Source: Adiantum capillus-veneris
Taxonomy: Eukaryota; Streptophyta; Polypodiopsida; Polypodiales; Pteridaceae
Reading direction: 5' to 3'
NCBI GenBank assembly: GCA_014529385.2
Contig: CM043944.1
Location: forward strand, 63,452,248 to 63,516,247
Length of the DNA: 64,000 nt
The notes beneath the pieces are model-generated. The model saw only the letters and a list, made by a program, of their open reading frames with translations. It did no database searches and was not told the origin of the DNA. Positions within the stretch are counted from its first letter, which is position 1. The number at the start of each line of letters is the position of its first letter. Shown here in pieces: positions 54,986 to 64,000 of this stretch. The translations under genes were made by a program, and so were the position numbers.

Positions 54986-57399
54986 CCTTTCCTCTCTTTG
55001 GTGTCTCTCCCATGGTGCTTGGCCTTTATGTTATCGATACAATCAAGTGGTAATTTGCAAATTGTATCATAATTTAGCCTCTACTAACAAACAAATTGAT
55101 GATGTTATCAACAATTATTCCGATGCACGGACGTATGAATTTACACAAAATGTAATGAAGGATGTTGATGGCCTTAGTGCAACTGTTTTTGAAGACATGT
55201 ATGTGGCAATTATTGTGGTTGTAGGGAACTAGCTACAACCAGACAAATAGCAGGATTTTGTCAAAAAAATGACTAGATAAGTAGTTCTATTATTGGGTTA
55301 CTCAAACAATGTAAACAAGCTAAATTAATAACAATGAGACTCAAAAAATCCCAAATTACGAACAACTAGACCCACCAATTTAAAAAAATAATAATAATTT
55401 AATAACAATCAATCCCACCAAGAAAAAATTCCATCACGGTTGGCATGTGCACACAAGAATATGAATACCAAACCATGATTGGCATATGCTTATTAACAAG
55501 GAATAATTTGAAAAACAATATCTTCAACACATCAACTCATTTAGTTTCCTAGAACCTTGAATTTCTTTCATGACCAAATTTCATAGGGTGCGAGCTCAAT
55601 GGCCATTACTCTTTCCCTTGGTGTGCCCTTGGGAAGAACACAATGTTGTAGGGTCTTGCTTGGAGTGCCATGTGCAGGTATGTGGTGGTGCACCTCTATC
55701 GTAATGTAACAAAGAAAAAAAGGGAAAAGAGACAGTAAATTGCAAGTCAAAACTATGGAGTCTTTTGTATCATCCCAATGAACATTACTTGTACAATGAT
55801 GTTGTCAAGTGTGTTTTTGTTGAGTAATTCAGAGAGCACATATCCTATATATGTGTATCGTCTGGGATATGGACAATGTACATGGGGTGCGTAAATGTTG
55901 TTTGTAGCCATTTTTTTCCCACTTCATGCAGACTCGGGCACAATTAGCGCCCTATTGGTCGTGCTTTAGGGCTTTTCCAAATTCCATGTGTGAGTTCCAT
56001 ATGGGAACCTTGCTCGCTATTTAGTGGTGCTTGTAGTGTTCACACTTCAACTGACTAGCTTATGCCTTAGTTTTTAACGAGCTCCACAAGTTTAATTTCT
56101 TTTGGGGAAATTTTGGTCGGTTATGGGAGCATAGGCACATCGAACAATGTTGGGACGGTAAAACGTTTTTAGCAAGAGTTCGTCATGGCACAAGCAAGGG
56201 GCGAGCACTCCTATAGGACTCGGGTGTTATGGTTTTCTTATCTAAAGCACCCATGGAAAAGGAAATAGAGAATAACTTCGTGCCTTAATGTTGAGATCCA
56301 ATTGATGGCGTGGTAGTTGGTTTTTGAGGAGCGAAAGGAGGATCATTGTTATAGACGTCCAATCTAGGAAGCACCTTTGGGAGAAGGTGAGACCATCTTG
56401 AGTGACAAGATGTAGAAGGTTTGCCTATGGAAACATGGATGTAATGGTGCAAGTCCTGCAGAAGAGGTTCTATGAAATGGGTCTATCATATTTGGGTCTT
56501 ACTTATGGAGGTAAAGTGGTTTGTATCGCTATTTCTTGGTGCTTGGTGATGGATATCTCTAGTCCATGTGTGGTTTGAGTTATAGAGAGGTAGAGTTTGA
56601 TCTACCAAAAGTCTCCAAATTGTTTTGTTGCTCTCCACTCAGGATTGTGGACTTTGGTGACCTTTAGTCTAGTCCTTGTGAACTCAAGGGTATAGCCATG
56701 GTGAACCTCATTGACACACTGCTTTGAATGAATGATGAGATAAGGAAGTTGAAATTAGGGAGCTTGGGAGATCTTAGCATGCATTATTGGAGGTTCCATT
56801 GTTTGAAGCAACAGTTTGAAGTTTTGGAGGGGACTTGGATTTACATGAATCAAAGAGAGACTCTTGTGCATCGAAAAATTGCCGAGTTTGCTTGTATGGA
56901 GGTTACAATGTACACATGTACATAGCATAGTTTATTTCGTCAAATAGGAAATGAAGTGTGAGAATGTGAACCAATATGTAATCTCCTCATGAGTTGTATA
57001 TGAGAGCTTCTCTACTAGCTATGATGTTGATACTGATGTTGATGCACTCTCAAAGAGTGATGTATGCTTTTGGGATAATGTTGATGACGAATCATGTTAA
57101 GCAACATGGTGAAGGGGGTGCAATTGGATTATATACATGAAAAAGGGGAAGTGATGGAAATGGTTTGTTGTTAGCTGGTTCATATATAAGGTTCTCTCCG
57201 GTTTTGTGTGCCAGGCTCCTATGCGTATGGATGCTCCCACTCATGATTGATATGAGATGGAAGTAGAGTGGAATGATATCTTCTCTTTGTCATCATATGA
57301 TGAGATATGGTTTATCCATGAGTTGTGCTTGTGTGGGCCCATTTGGGATGATGAGATTAATTTTAATGATACAGACATTGGTGCAGCCAAAGTTGGTCC
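54986..57399. other. Unassigned AT-rich region
   Basis: No gene or element is recognised. Frames at 54975-55232 and 56728-56925 are short and lack domains. Bases 55300-55560 are very A-rich. Confidence 0.5.
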
Positions 57400-58599
57400 G
57401 CGCTAGGAGATGGTCAATGCCAGGCAAAGGCAGCAGCCAAGTGCAGTGCAGAAGGATAGGGCAGGTGCGAAGGCCCTAGGTAGCCCAAGGATAGCGGAGG
57501 TGTATGCTCGAAGCGGTTTTTCTAGACAAATGTGTGCTTCAAAGAGCCAAGGATGTTGGTGGCCTTCTGTGTCCGAGATGTGGAGTTTATGTCCTAGAAT
57601 GTGGTCTTCAGTGTGCTTTCCAAGCCAGTCTAGACGGCTTGTCAAACGGAGCCCCGGTACTCAAGATATGGCAATTTAAAGTTGAAGTGTGTATCAGATC
57701 CTCGACGGACAGGGCAGCTGGGGACAGGTGGCCCGGGCTGATGTCAGTGCATACATGTGTAGAGCTAGAGTTGCGGATCATGCTTGTCTTTTCGGATTGC
57801 AAATCGGAGCCCTGGATAGCAAGATATGGTCAGAGGAAGATTTTTCGGGGGCCGGGTCTGAGCTCATTTGACCGCATTGGAGGATGTGCCATTTGGTAGT
57901 TTTGCGACCTCGCCAAGGTTCTCGAAGGTAGTATGCACTATGTGGAGTCAGCACGAATCGCCTGCACATCAATCGGAGGCTTGGTTGGCCAGATACAGAA
58001 AGATAAAGTTGGGAGCATTTGGGAAGTGAACAGTTGCAGATGTTTTTTTTCATTTTGGAGGCCTTGGTTCGAGGTGGTCGAGGGATCGAAATGCAGAGAT
58101 GGCAGGTGTAGACGGGGTGGGAATGTGGAGTTTTAGTGGGTTTCTTCTGCTTGGTGATCAGGCCCGGGAGCAATGAATGGGATCCTGCAGAAGAGGGACA
58201 AAAGGGGTTTTAAATATCTATGTTTGAAGATTTTTGGTGGGCTTAAGGGGCCATGAGGCCCATGGCTGACACATGGTAGAGGTATTGGCCCACATGCGCA
58301 GCACGGAGATCGGGCACTCCTGTATAAATCCAAGGGCGTGATCCCCTCTTGAGTATGTGAAGTGGAGGTGAGCTCTTGGAGCTCCATGGTTATGGCGGAG
58401 GCGGCCGGGTGCTGCTGTGGTGGCGTACACGGCGGATTTTAGCCAGCTTGGTGGCGCGGCCCTGCGGGGCGTATGGCGGTGGTTTTTGGCCAGATGAGGT
58501 GGCGCCCGAGGCGGCGCACCCGCGTGTGAGAGCTTGGCAGTGATGACATGTCACGTCCATTCCTGCGGCCCTATGGGCGACGTAGTTTTAGAAGAGAGA

Positions 58600-58636
58600 G
58601 GGGGCAATAGCGATATCGCTATTGCCTCCCCCCAGG
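58600..58636. repeat. Palindrome with GGCAATAGCGAT core
   Basis: GGCAATAGCGAT (58603-58614) is directly followed by its exact inverse (58615-58626), flanked by runs of G and C. Confidence 0.85.
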
Positions 58637-58922
58637 TAAGAGAGTGGTCCCGCAAGGCGAGCTGAGGGACGAGCCCTCATGTGTACAAAGGTGTAGGGCA
58701 GACAAATCAAAGCCGGGTAAAGGCCGGAACCAAAGAGGGCAAAGGAGTAAATAGAGAGAGAGAGAGAAAGAAAGATGCAAAGCCAAGAAAAAGTGAAGGC
58801 CCAGTGGACCAAAGAGCAAAGAGGAGTCGGACAGGGGAGTGAAGGTCAAAGTCAAAATTGAGTGGTATAAGGCTAAGCCCAAAGGGGGTAAGAATTGAAG
58901 GATTAAAAATTGAAAAATGCTA

Positions 58923-58960
58923 GGGGGCAATAGCGACGTTGCTAATGCCCCCCCCCCCCC
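58923..58960. repeat. Second, related palindrome and poly-C run
   Basis: GGGGGCAATAGCGAC followed by GTTGCTAATGCCCCC (two mismatches in 15), then C to 58960. The left arm repeats the core of the palindrome 320 bases upstream. Confidence 0.8.
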
Positions 58961-59732
58961 AAGTGCTAAAGAGAGAAAGAGAGCAGATGGATCAAGGCGG
59001 TCCCCCCCTTCCCAAGAGATACCAAAAATGGGTGCCTCATGGACCAATTAGATTGCAATTTCCCAAAAAGAACAACCCACCCTATAAAAGTCAAAAAATG
59101 ATCAAATGAAGGGATTTTTTTTTGGCTTGAGGAGCCCGTTTGGAAGCTTGCAAAGTGGATATTTTGGACAGAGGAGTGTGCCTGTCAAGCCCTTTGCATT
59201 TTTCTTGTGTAAATGGCCATGGTGATGGCAGTGCGAGTTTGTAAAGGTGTTTTGTGGAGTGCAATTGGGTCTTTGTTGCCTCGTTGTGCTATTGTTTCCC
59301 CTTCCCCCCTTCTCTTTCTCCTGCTTTCATGGTTCTATCCAGTGCCAACTATGTGGATGTGTGTGCCCCCCCGGACCGATGCTGCTTGGAGTGAGAGAGA
59401 GAGATTGAGTTGTTGTGAGTGTGTGTAAGGGTGGAGACAGGCCATGGCAACAGGTGTGCGTTGTGTGGTGGTTCTGTGGAGTGTGTGAGCATTGGTAATC
59501 AAGCAGGCGGTGGTCTGCTAGTGTGAGTTGTGTGTTTGAAGGTGTTTTCTGAGAGGATAGGGGTGTTGTGAATACCCTGAGCTATAGAGAGGCCTTTGTG
59601 TTTGTGCTGGGCGTGTTCCCCCATTCCCCCTCTTTGTCTTCTGGTGCCCCCATTGAGGAGTATACTGATGCTCCTAGTTGAAGTTAAATCGGTGATTTTT
59701 GTGATGCCAAAGTTACGGTCTTTGAAGAGCAG

Positions 59733-60717
59733 GTGCTGCTAATGATGGCTTGGACGGGATTTCCCATTTTCACTGGGGTTGAAGATGCAGAAACTTGGCT
59801 TCAAGACTACGGATTTTTCGTGTTGGAAAACGGTTTATCGAGAGAAGATGGTGCGGTACAAGGATTCCCGCTCCTGGTTCGTGGTAAAGCAAAGCTATGG
59901 TTCGATAGCCCTGGTGCAGAAGAAAAAGCAGATTGCGAAGATAGAGGCGGATTTTCGAAGCAGATTTGTAGTGGATGCACAGCTAGATGAAGTAAAGCGG
60001 AAGCTGGACGAATTGAAGCAAAGCTTGGGGGGAGATTTTCAAGCGTTCGAGTGGGGGTTCGAAGCCCTTTGGGGGAAGTTAATCAAGGTAACTGCTATAG
60101 AAAATACCAATTTTTTGAAGTTGTGTAAGTTTATGGATTGCCTCCATGAGGAAGTGCGAGATAAGGTGGAAATAGATGGTCCAATGTCGTATGAAGAGGC
60201 GGTAGCTCTAGCGAGAGGGCGAACCAAAAAGATTTTGAAGAAGCTTGAGGCTAGGCGGTGTTTGCAAGGTGCAATGATGCCAAAGCAGTGTGAGGTGGTG
60301 GTACCCGAGCCAAAGGTGGTGCAAAGAGAAGTGCAAGTGCGAGAAGAAACAAGGGTTCTTTGGCTGCAAAGAGACAAGATGGTTCCTATGCCAAAGATGA
60401 CGGCTAGAGCAGTTCCAATTGTGGAGGAAGTGCAGGTGGTTCTAGAGTGGGCAAAGTAAGTGCTGCCAAGTTCGAGTGAAGTTGTTGAAGCTCCAATGGA
60501 GTGCGGTAAAGAGCAAGGAGTGCGGTTTGTAGACGAGGTTGAAGCAGTAAAGCTAGAGGAGGTTCTCGAGCTTGAAACCGAAGAGGAGACTGGGTCGAGT
60601 GATAGTAGCTCGATGGACGCAGATATGAGTTGGGAGAACGAGTCATCCCAATCCAGGTATGATGAGTTCGACCTCTTACATGTGAGTGGCAGTGAATATG
60701 TGCGAGGAGAAACATGA
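59733..60717 (+). pseudogene. G3 Gypsy gag
   Basis: The capsid starts in one frame (MAWTGFPIFTGVEDAETWLQ, LLVRGKAKLWFDS) and switches near 59930 to another (KIEADFRSRFVVDAQLDEVK, FLKLCKFMDCLHEEVRDKVE, EEAVALARGRTKKILKK). This is the retrotransposon-gag pattern ending in a basic helix. After a stop at 60457 the same frame goes on for 85 very acidic residues (VLELETEEETGSSDSSSMDA). No knuckle is seen. Copia sequence cuts the element at about 60745. Confidence 0.75.
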
Positions 60718-60820
60718 AGCGCATGCAGGGGTGCTTAGTGAAGACCGAATGGAGCACGTGTTGTTCCCATTCCATTTCTCTTATTTTCGGGCATTTTTCA
60801 CATCAGGTGCAACATTTACA

Positions 60821-61800
60821 ATGGCTGATAACAACAACAGAGATGTGTTCAAGATGTTTGTTGTTGAGGACAGGTTGGATGGGGACAACTACCCTATATG
60901 GGCTTATATGATGCAACATGTTCTTGTGTCAAAAGGCGTCTAGAACATTGTGCAGGGCATTGATGTATGTCCTGGTTCTGAGGATGTAGGCGATGTTGAG
61001 GATGCTGCAGTTCTTGCTGCAATTAGAGTTGCTTTTCCTACGGTAGAACAAGCTCGTTGGGATGTTAAGGATGCGCAGGCTCATGCATTGATTGCGTTGT
61101 CTATGAAGTGCGCCATTGTTCCTCACATCCGTTCGACAAAATCAACAAAACACGCTTGGGATATTTTTGCTGGTCTTTATGCAAGTTTCAATGAGGCTAA
61201 AATTGCTTTGCTGCGTAAAGAACTGGAGTCAAAGATTATGCATGAGGAAGATGATATGGACACTTTCCTTGCTAGTGTGAAGGATATCAATGAGCAATTT
61301 ATTTCTGCAGGTGAAGTCATTTCAGACAGTTCCCTTGTGCAGACTGTTCTTAATGCCTTGCTAGATTCCTACCAGACTTTTGCTAGTACTTGGAGACTGA
61401 TGACCCAAGGAAACCCTGAAGTTGTCAAGTTTGATGCATTATGCACATTGTTGTTGCAAGAGTCACTTCCTAGAAAAAACTGGACTAGGCAGCGTGCAGT
61501 TGAACATGCTTTTATTGCTTCTCAAAGAAAGGGTGGTAACAGTAATGCATCCATTTCTTATGGTTCCGCTGCGAGTGGCAAAAAATTATGTTCCTAATGC
61601 TTCTACTGGCAGCAATTCGTCTGGAAATTCTGGTGATAAGGGCAAAAAGAAGATGCGTCACCATTATTGTAAAGCTAATGATCACTTGATCAAGTCGTGT
61701 CCTAAGTTGAAGGCCAAAGAGGCTAAGAAGAAAGAGGGTGGTTCCACTGCAAATGCTGGTTCCACTACAAATGCACCCATTTTTAAGTCTTCTGTGAAAG
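60821..61800 (+). pseudogene. Copia gag, plus-strand copy
   Basis: ATG at 60821 (MADNNNRDVFKMFVVEDRLD, GDNYPIWAYMMQHVLVSKGV), one in-frame TAG at 60941 in place of a Trp codon, then 60950-61597 open (VKDAQAHALIALSMKCAIVP, EEDDMDTFLASVKDINEQF). A frameshift near 61590 leads to the knuckle, which reads HHYCKANDHLIKSC, with the first Cys lost. Confidence 0.9.
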
Positions 61801-61806
61801 GAGACT

Positions 61807-62952
61807 ATGATGCTGATGTTGATGCAGAATGGGCTTTTAGCGCAGAGTGCACTTACAATCTTGATGTCCTTGATGCATGCTTTTCAGCTCCTTGCAGATT
61901 CCCATGTGTGTTATTTCGACAGTGGTGCTACAAAGCACATTACCTCACATCATGAATTGTTTACCTCTCATGAGTCTGTTCCTCATGGGAATTCAGTCAC
62001 TTGTGCCAACAAGGCCTCTTATCCGGTTCAGGGAGCTAGAAAGATTGTGCTTACTGCTACAAATGGCACCTCCTTCACACTTGTTGATGCACTTTATGTA
62101 CCTGGGATCAAGAAGAATCTCTTGTCTATATTCGCACTTGCTAGACTTGGACTTGTAGTCAAATTTGTGGATGACAGATGTACAGTTCATGATCTCAGTT
62201 TTGGTGATGAAATTGTTGCATCTGGACTTTTGTGTGGTGGGCTGTATAAGCTCACTTTATATGACAAGTGTGGAGAAAATTTTGCAAATGCTGTTGCAGA
62301 TTCAAGGGCTATTTCAGGTGAAAAACTTTGGTATGCATGTTTTGGTCATCTGAATTTTGTGAATTTGCTGCGTTTGCAGAAATCTGATATGGTTGCTTCT
62401 TTGCCGCGTCTTGAAGCACCTGCCAAACATGTTTATGAAGGCTGTATTCTGGGTAAAATGCAGCGTTCGAAGTTTCCAAAGAATGGTTCAGTTAGGGCCA
62501 CATGCAGGTTGCAGCTTGTGCATAGTGATGTTTGTGGGCCCATGCAAACTCCGTCCTTGGGCAATTACGTGTACTTCGTGACTTTCATTGATGATTACTC
62601 CAGGCATGAATGGGTATTTCCACTTAAAGCGAAGTCCGAAGTTTTTATGTGCTTCAAAAAATTTTTGGCTATGGCTGAAAATGTCTCGAAATGTACTATG
62701 GGCACCCTCCATTCCGATCAAGGAGGGGAGTATGTGTCTCATGAATTTAATGCATTTCTGGCTAGTCGTGGGATCAAACACCAACGTAAAGTGCCTTATA
62801 CACCTCAAAAAAATGGTGCTGCTGAGAGGAAAAGCAGGTCAGTGACAGAAATGGCACAATGTATGGTCAAAAGTCAAGCTTTGCCGCATTCTTTTTGGCT
62901 TAACAGGTGTGCCACTTATGTACTTAACAGGTGTCCTACGAAAGCTTTGTAG
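61807..62952 (+). pseudogene. Copia protease and integrase, plus-strand copy
   Basis: 381 open residues: CYFDSGATKHIT (protease), LYVPGIKKNLLSIFALARLG, KLWYACFGHLNFVNLL and HVYEGCILGKMQ (GAG-pre-integrase zinc domain with one His and one Cys changed to Tyr). Then come LVHSDVCGPM, GTLHSDQGGEYVS and PQKNGAAERKSRS, with all three DDE residues in place. The stop after CPTKAL at 62950 replaces a Gln codon. Confidence 0.92.
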
Positions 62953-63310
62953 TCTATTACTCCATATGAAGCATGGCATGACAGAAAACCTTCTATTGAG
63001 CACATGCATGTTTTTGGTTGTTTGGCATATGCTTTGGTGCCACAAACACAACGAAGAAAATTGGATGATAAGGCTGTCAAATGTATTTTTGTTGGTTATA
63101 GTGATGAAAGCAAAGGTTACAGGTTGTATCATCCGCAAACAAAACGTATTCTGGTTTCACGGGATGTAGTGTTTGTGGAAGATTTTGTTCAGCCCTTGCT
63201 GTCATGTACTAGAGACAGTAATGTAAGCTCACAGGACATTTATGACACTTTGTTGCCTCTTTTCAGTGGTGGAAATACGAATGTAAGTTCCAATGAGGCA
63301 AATGTATAGC
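62953..63310 (+). pseudogene. Copia integrase C-terminus, plus-strand copy
   Basis: In frame after the stop: ITPYEAWHDRKPSIEHMHVF, KAVKCIFVGYSDESKGYRLY, SRDVVFVEDF. The frame ends with a TAG at 63307. Confidence 0.88.
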
Positions 63311-63312
63311 CT

Positions 63313-64000
63313 ATGGGGGCTTCTGAAAATGTTACAGATCAGCGTATTACTGATGCAGATGTACATGATGTACTTGATGAGGACACGGCTGAAAATGAGC
63401 AGGCTAGAGGTATGCCAAAATGGCTGGTGCACACTTTGTGTGATAGTAAATTGGATGCATCTTTGTCTAGTCATACTCGATCAGGCTCTCGCCATGCATC
63501 TTATGCATCATATTTTTATGCTTTGACTGTGTCTAGTTTACATGATGTTGAGGATCCTCTGCCTTTTGATGAAGCACAGAATGCAAAAAATTGGATGGCT
63601 ACCATGCAATCAGAATATGATGCACTTATAGAAAATGACACATGGACTTTATGTGATTTGCCTCCTAGCAAGAAGGCCATTGGTACAAAGTGGGTTTACA
63701 AGTTGAAACGCTAGCCGGATGGTGAGATCGATCGCCATAAGGCTCGACTTGTTGCAAAGGGTTATGCACAGTAAAAAGGCATAGATTATGAAGAGACTTT
63801 TTCTCCCACTTATCGCATGACTACTTTGCGTTTTCTATGTGCATTGGCAGCTCATTTTTGTTGGAATGTACATCAATCAGACATATTTGAGGAAGTTTAT
63901 GTAACGCAACCTCGCGGTTTTGTCATAAAAGGGCAAGAGGACAAAGTGCGCAGATGTAAGAAGGCTTTGTATGGGTTGAAGCAATCTCCTCGTGCTTGGT
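63313..64000 (+). pseudogene. Copia reverse transcriptase N-terminal part, plus-strand copy
   Basis: NDTWTLCDLPPSKKAIGTKW, VYKLKR-stop-PDGEIDRHKA, RLVAKGYAQ[19 protein letters not shown]. A 27-base deletion joins VHQSD to [10 protein letters not shown], removing the TAFLNG motif that the minus-strand copy retains. [13 protein letters not shown] is at the window edge. The uninterrupted KGIDYEETF segment is the empty site for the MITE. Confidence 0.92.

Larger units (their letters stand above)
57400..59732 (+). other. LTR-like and leader region of a third Gypsy type (G3)
   Basis: GC-richer sequence with LTR-like features: repeated phrases such as CGGAGCCC(C/T)GG..CAAGATATGG (57649 and 57807), a TATAAAT box at 58323, and long purine/pyrimidine stretches before a gag frame. 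I cannot fix LTR ends or a primer site. Two related palindromes lie inside (58.60 and 58.92 kb). Confidence 0.4.
60755..64000 (+). mobile_element. Ty1/Copia element, plus strand, truncated at the window end
   Basis: It is colinear with the minus-strand Copia at 31-36 kb and close to it in sequence, starting in the untranslated leader just before gag (homology from about 60755). No 5' LTR is present; the left side is G3 gag. It has its own set of stops and frameshifts. Confidence 0.92.

Noticed and set aside
57410-57899. Overlapping plus-strand frames (89 and 131 residues) as genes
   Set aside because: They overlap each other and minus-strand frames in GC-richer LTR-like sequence, and no domain is visible in any of them.

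Overview
The window is nuclear DNA of a land plant with a large, repeat-rich genome. The evidence is the mix of element classes: plant-type Ty3/Gypsy elements (one a chromovirus with an initiator-Met tRNA primer site), a Ty1/Copia family, LINEs with a DUF4283-like ORF1 and a C-terminal zf-RVT domain, a CACTA (En/Spm) element, MITE-like elements, long GA/CT and GT microsatellites and many short tandem duplications. I cannot name the species. The protein style made me think of a fern or another non-model plant, but that is only an impression. No host gene is certain. The best candidate is a short secreted-type reading frame at 54439-54735 with a TATA box.

Layout. 1-4016: decayed minus-strand Gypsy pol/gag (family G1, copy A). 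4017-11026: LTRs and internal parts of a related G1-like family. These include an apparently non-autonomous element with one unfamiliar ~590-residue reading frame, an integrase tail sharing its LTR, and an oppositely oriented long LTR. 11090-13003: minus-strand LINE tail and a tandem duplication. 13109-13566: foldback element. 14940-22980: an interspersed repeat (R) split by a 7.3 kb chromovirus with both LTRs, PBS, PPT and a 5-bp target duplication. 22985-24095: LINE ORF1 remnant. 24096-30985: mostly unassigned AT-rich DNA with a 450-bp foldback element and several tandem duplications. 30986-36303: nearly complete minus-strand Copia with its own 5-bp target duplication and a 286-bp MITE in its RT. 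36650-41712: plus-strand G1 Gypsy, copy B. 41713-44325: LINE (ORF1, endonuclease, start of RT). 44330-47292: minus-strand CACTA element ending in a CACTA terminus inside a Copia RNase H. 47293-48170: the rest of that Copia with its LTR. 48200-49045: second copy of R. 49060-49815: LINE tail. 49914-50608 and 53643-54327: a 0.7 kb duplication. 52440-53640: another LINE tail. 57400-60744: a third Gypsy type (LTR-like leader plus gag). 60755-64000: a second, plus-strand Copia copy running off the window.

The genes do not form a pathway. They are successive layers of transposon insertion, and several layers can be ordered because an interrupted copy and an uninterrupted copy are both present: chromovirus into R, MITE into Copia RT, CACTA into Copia RNase H. 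Almost every element protein carries stops or frameshifts. The chromovirus polyprotein is open for 811 codons but has lost an RT and an integrase catalytic aspartate. The most unusual items are the unfamiliar LTR-bounded reading frame, the MITE with an apparent 4-bp target duplication, the two foldback elements, the paired palindromes near 58.6-58.95 kb and the gene-like frame at 54.4 kb.
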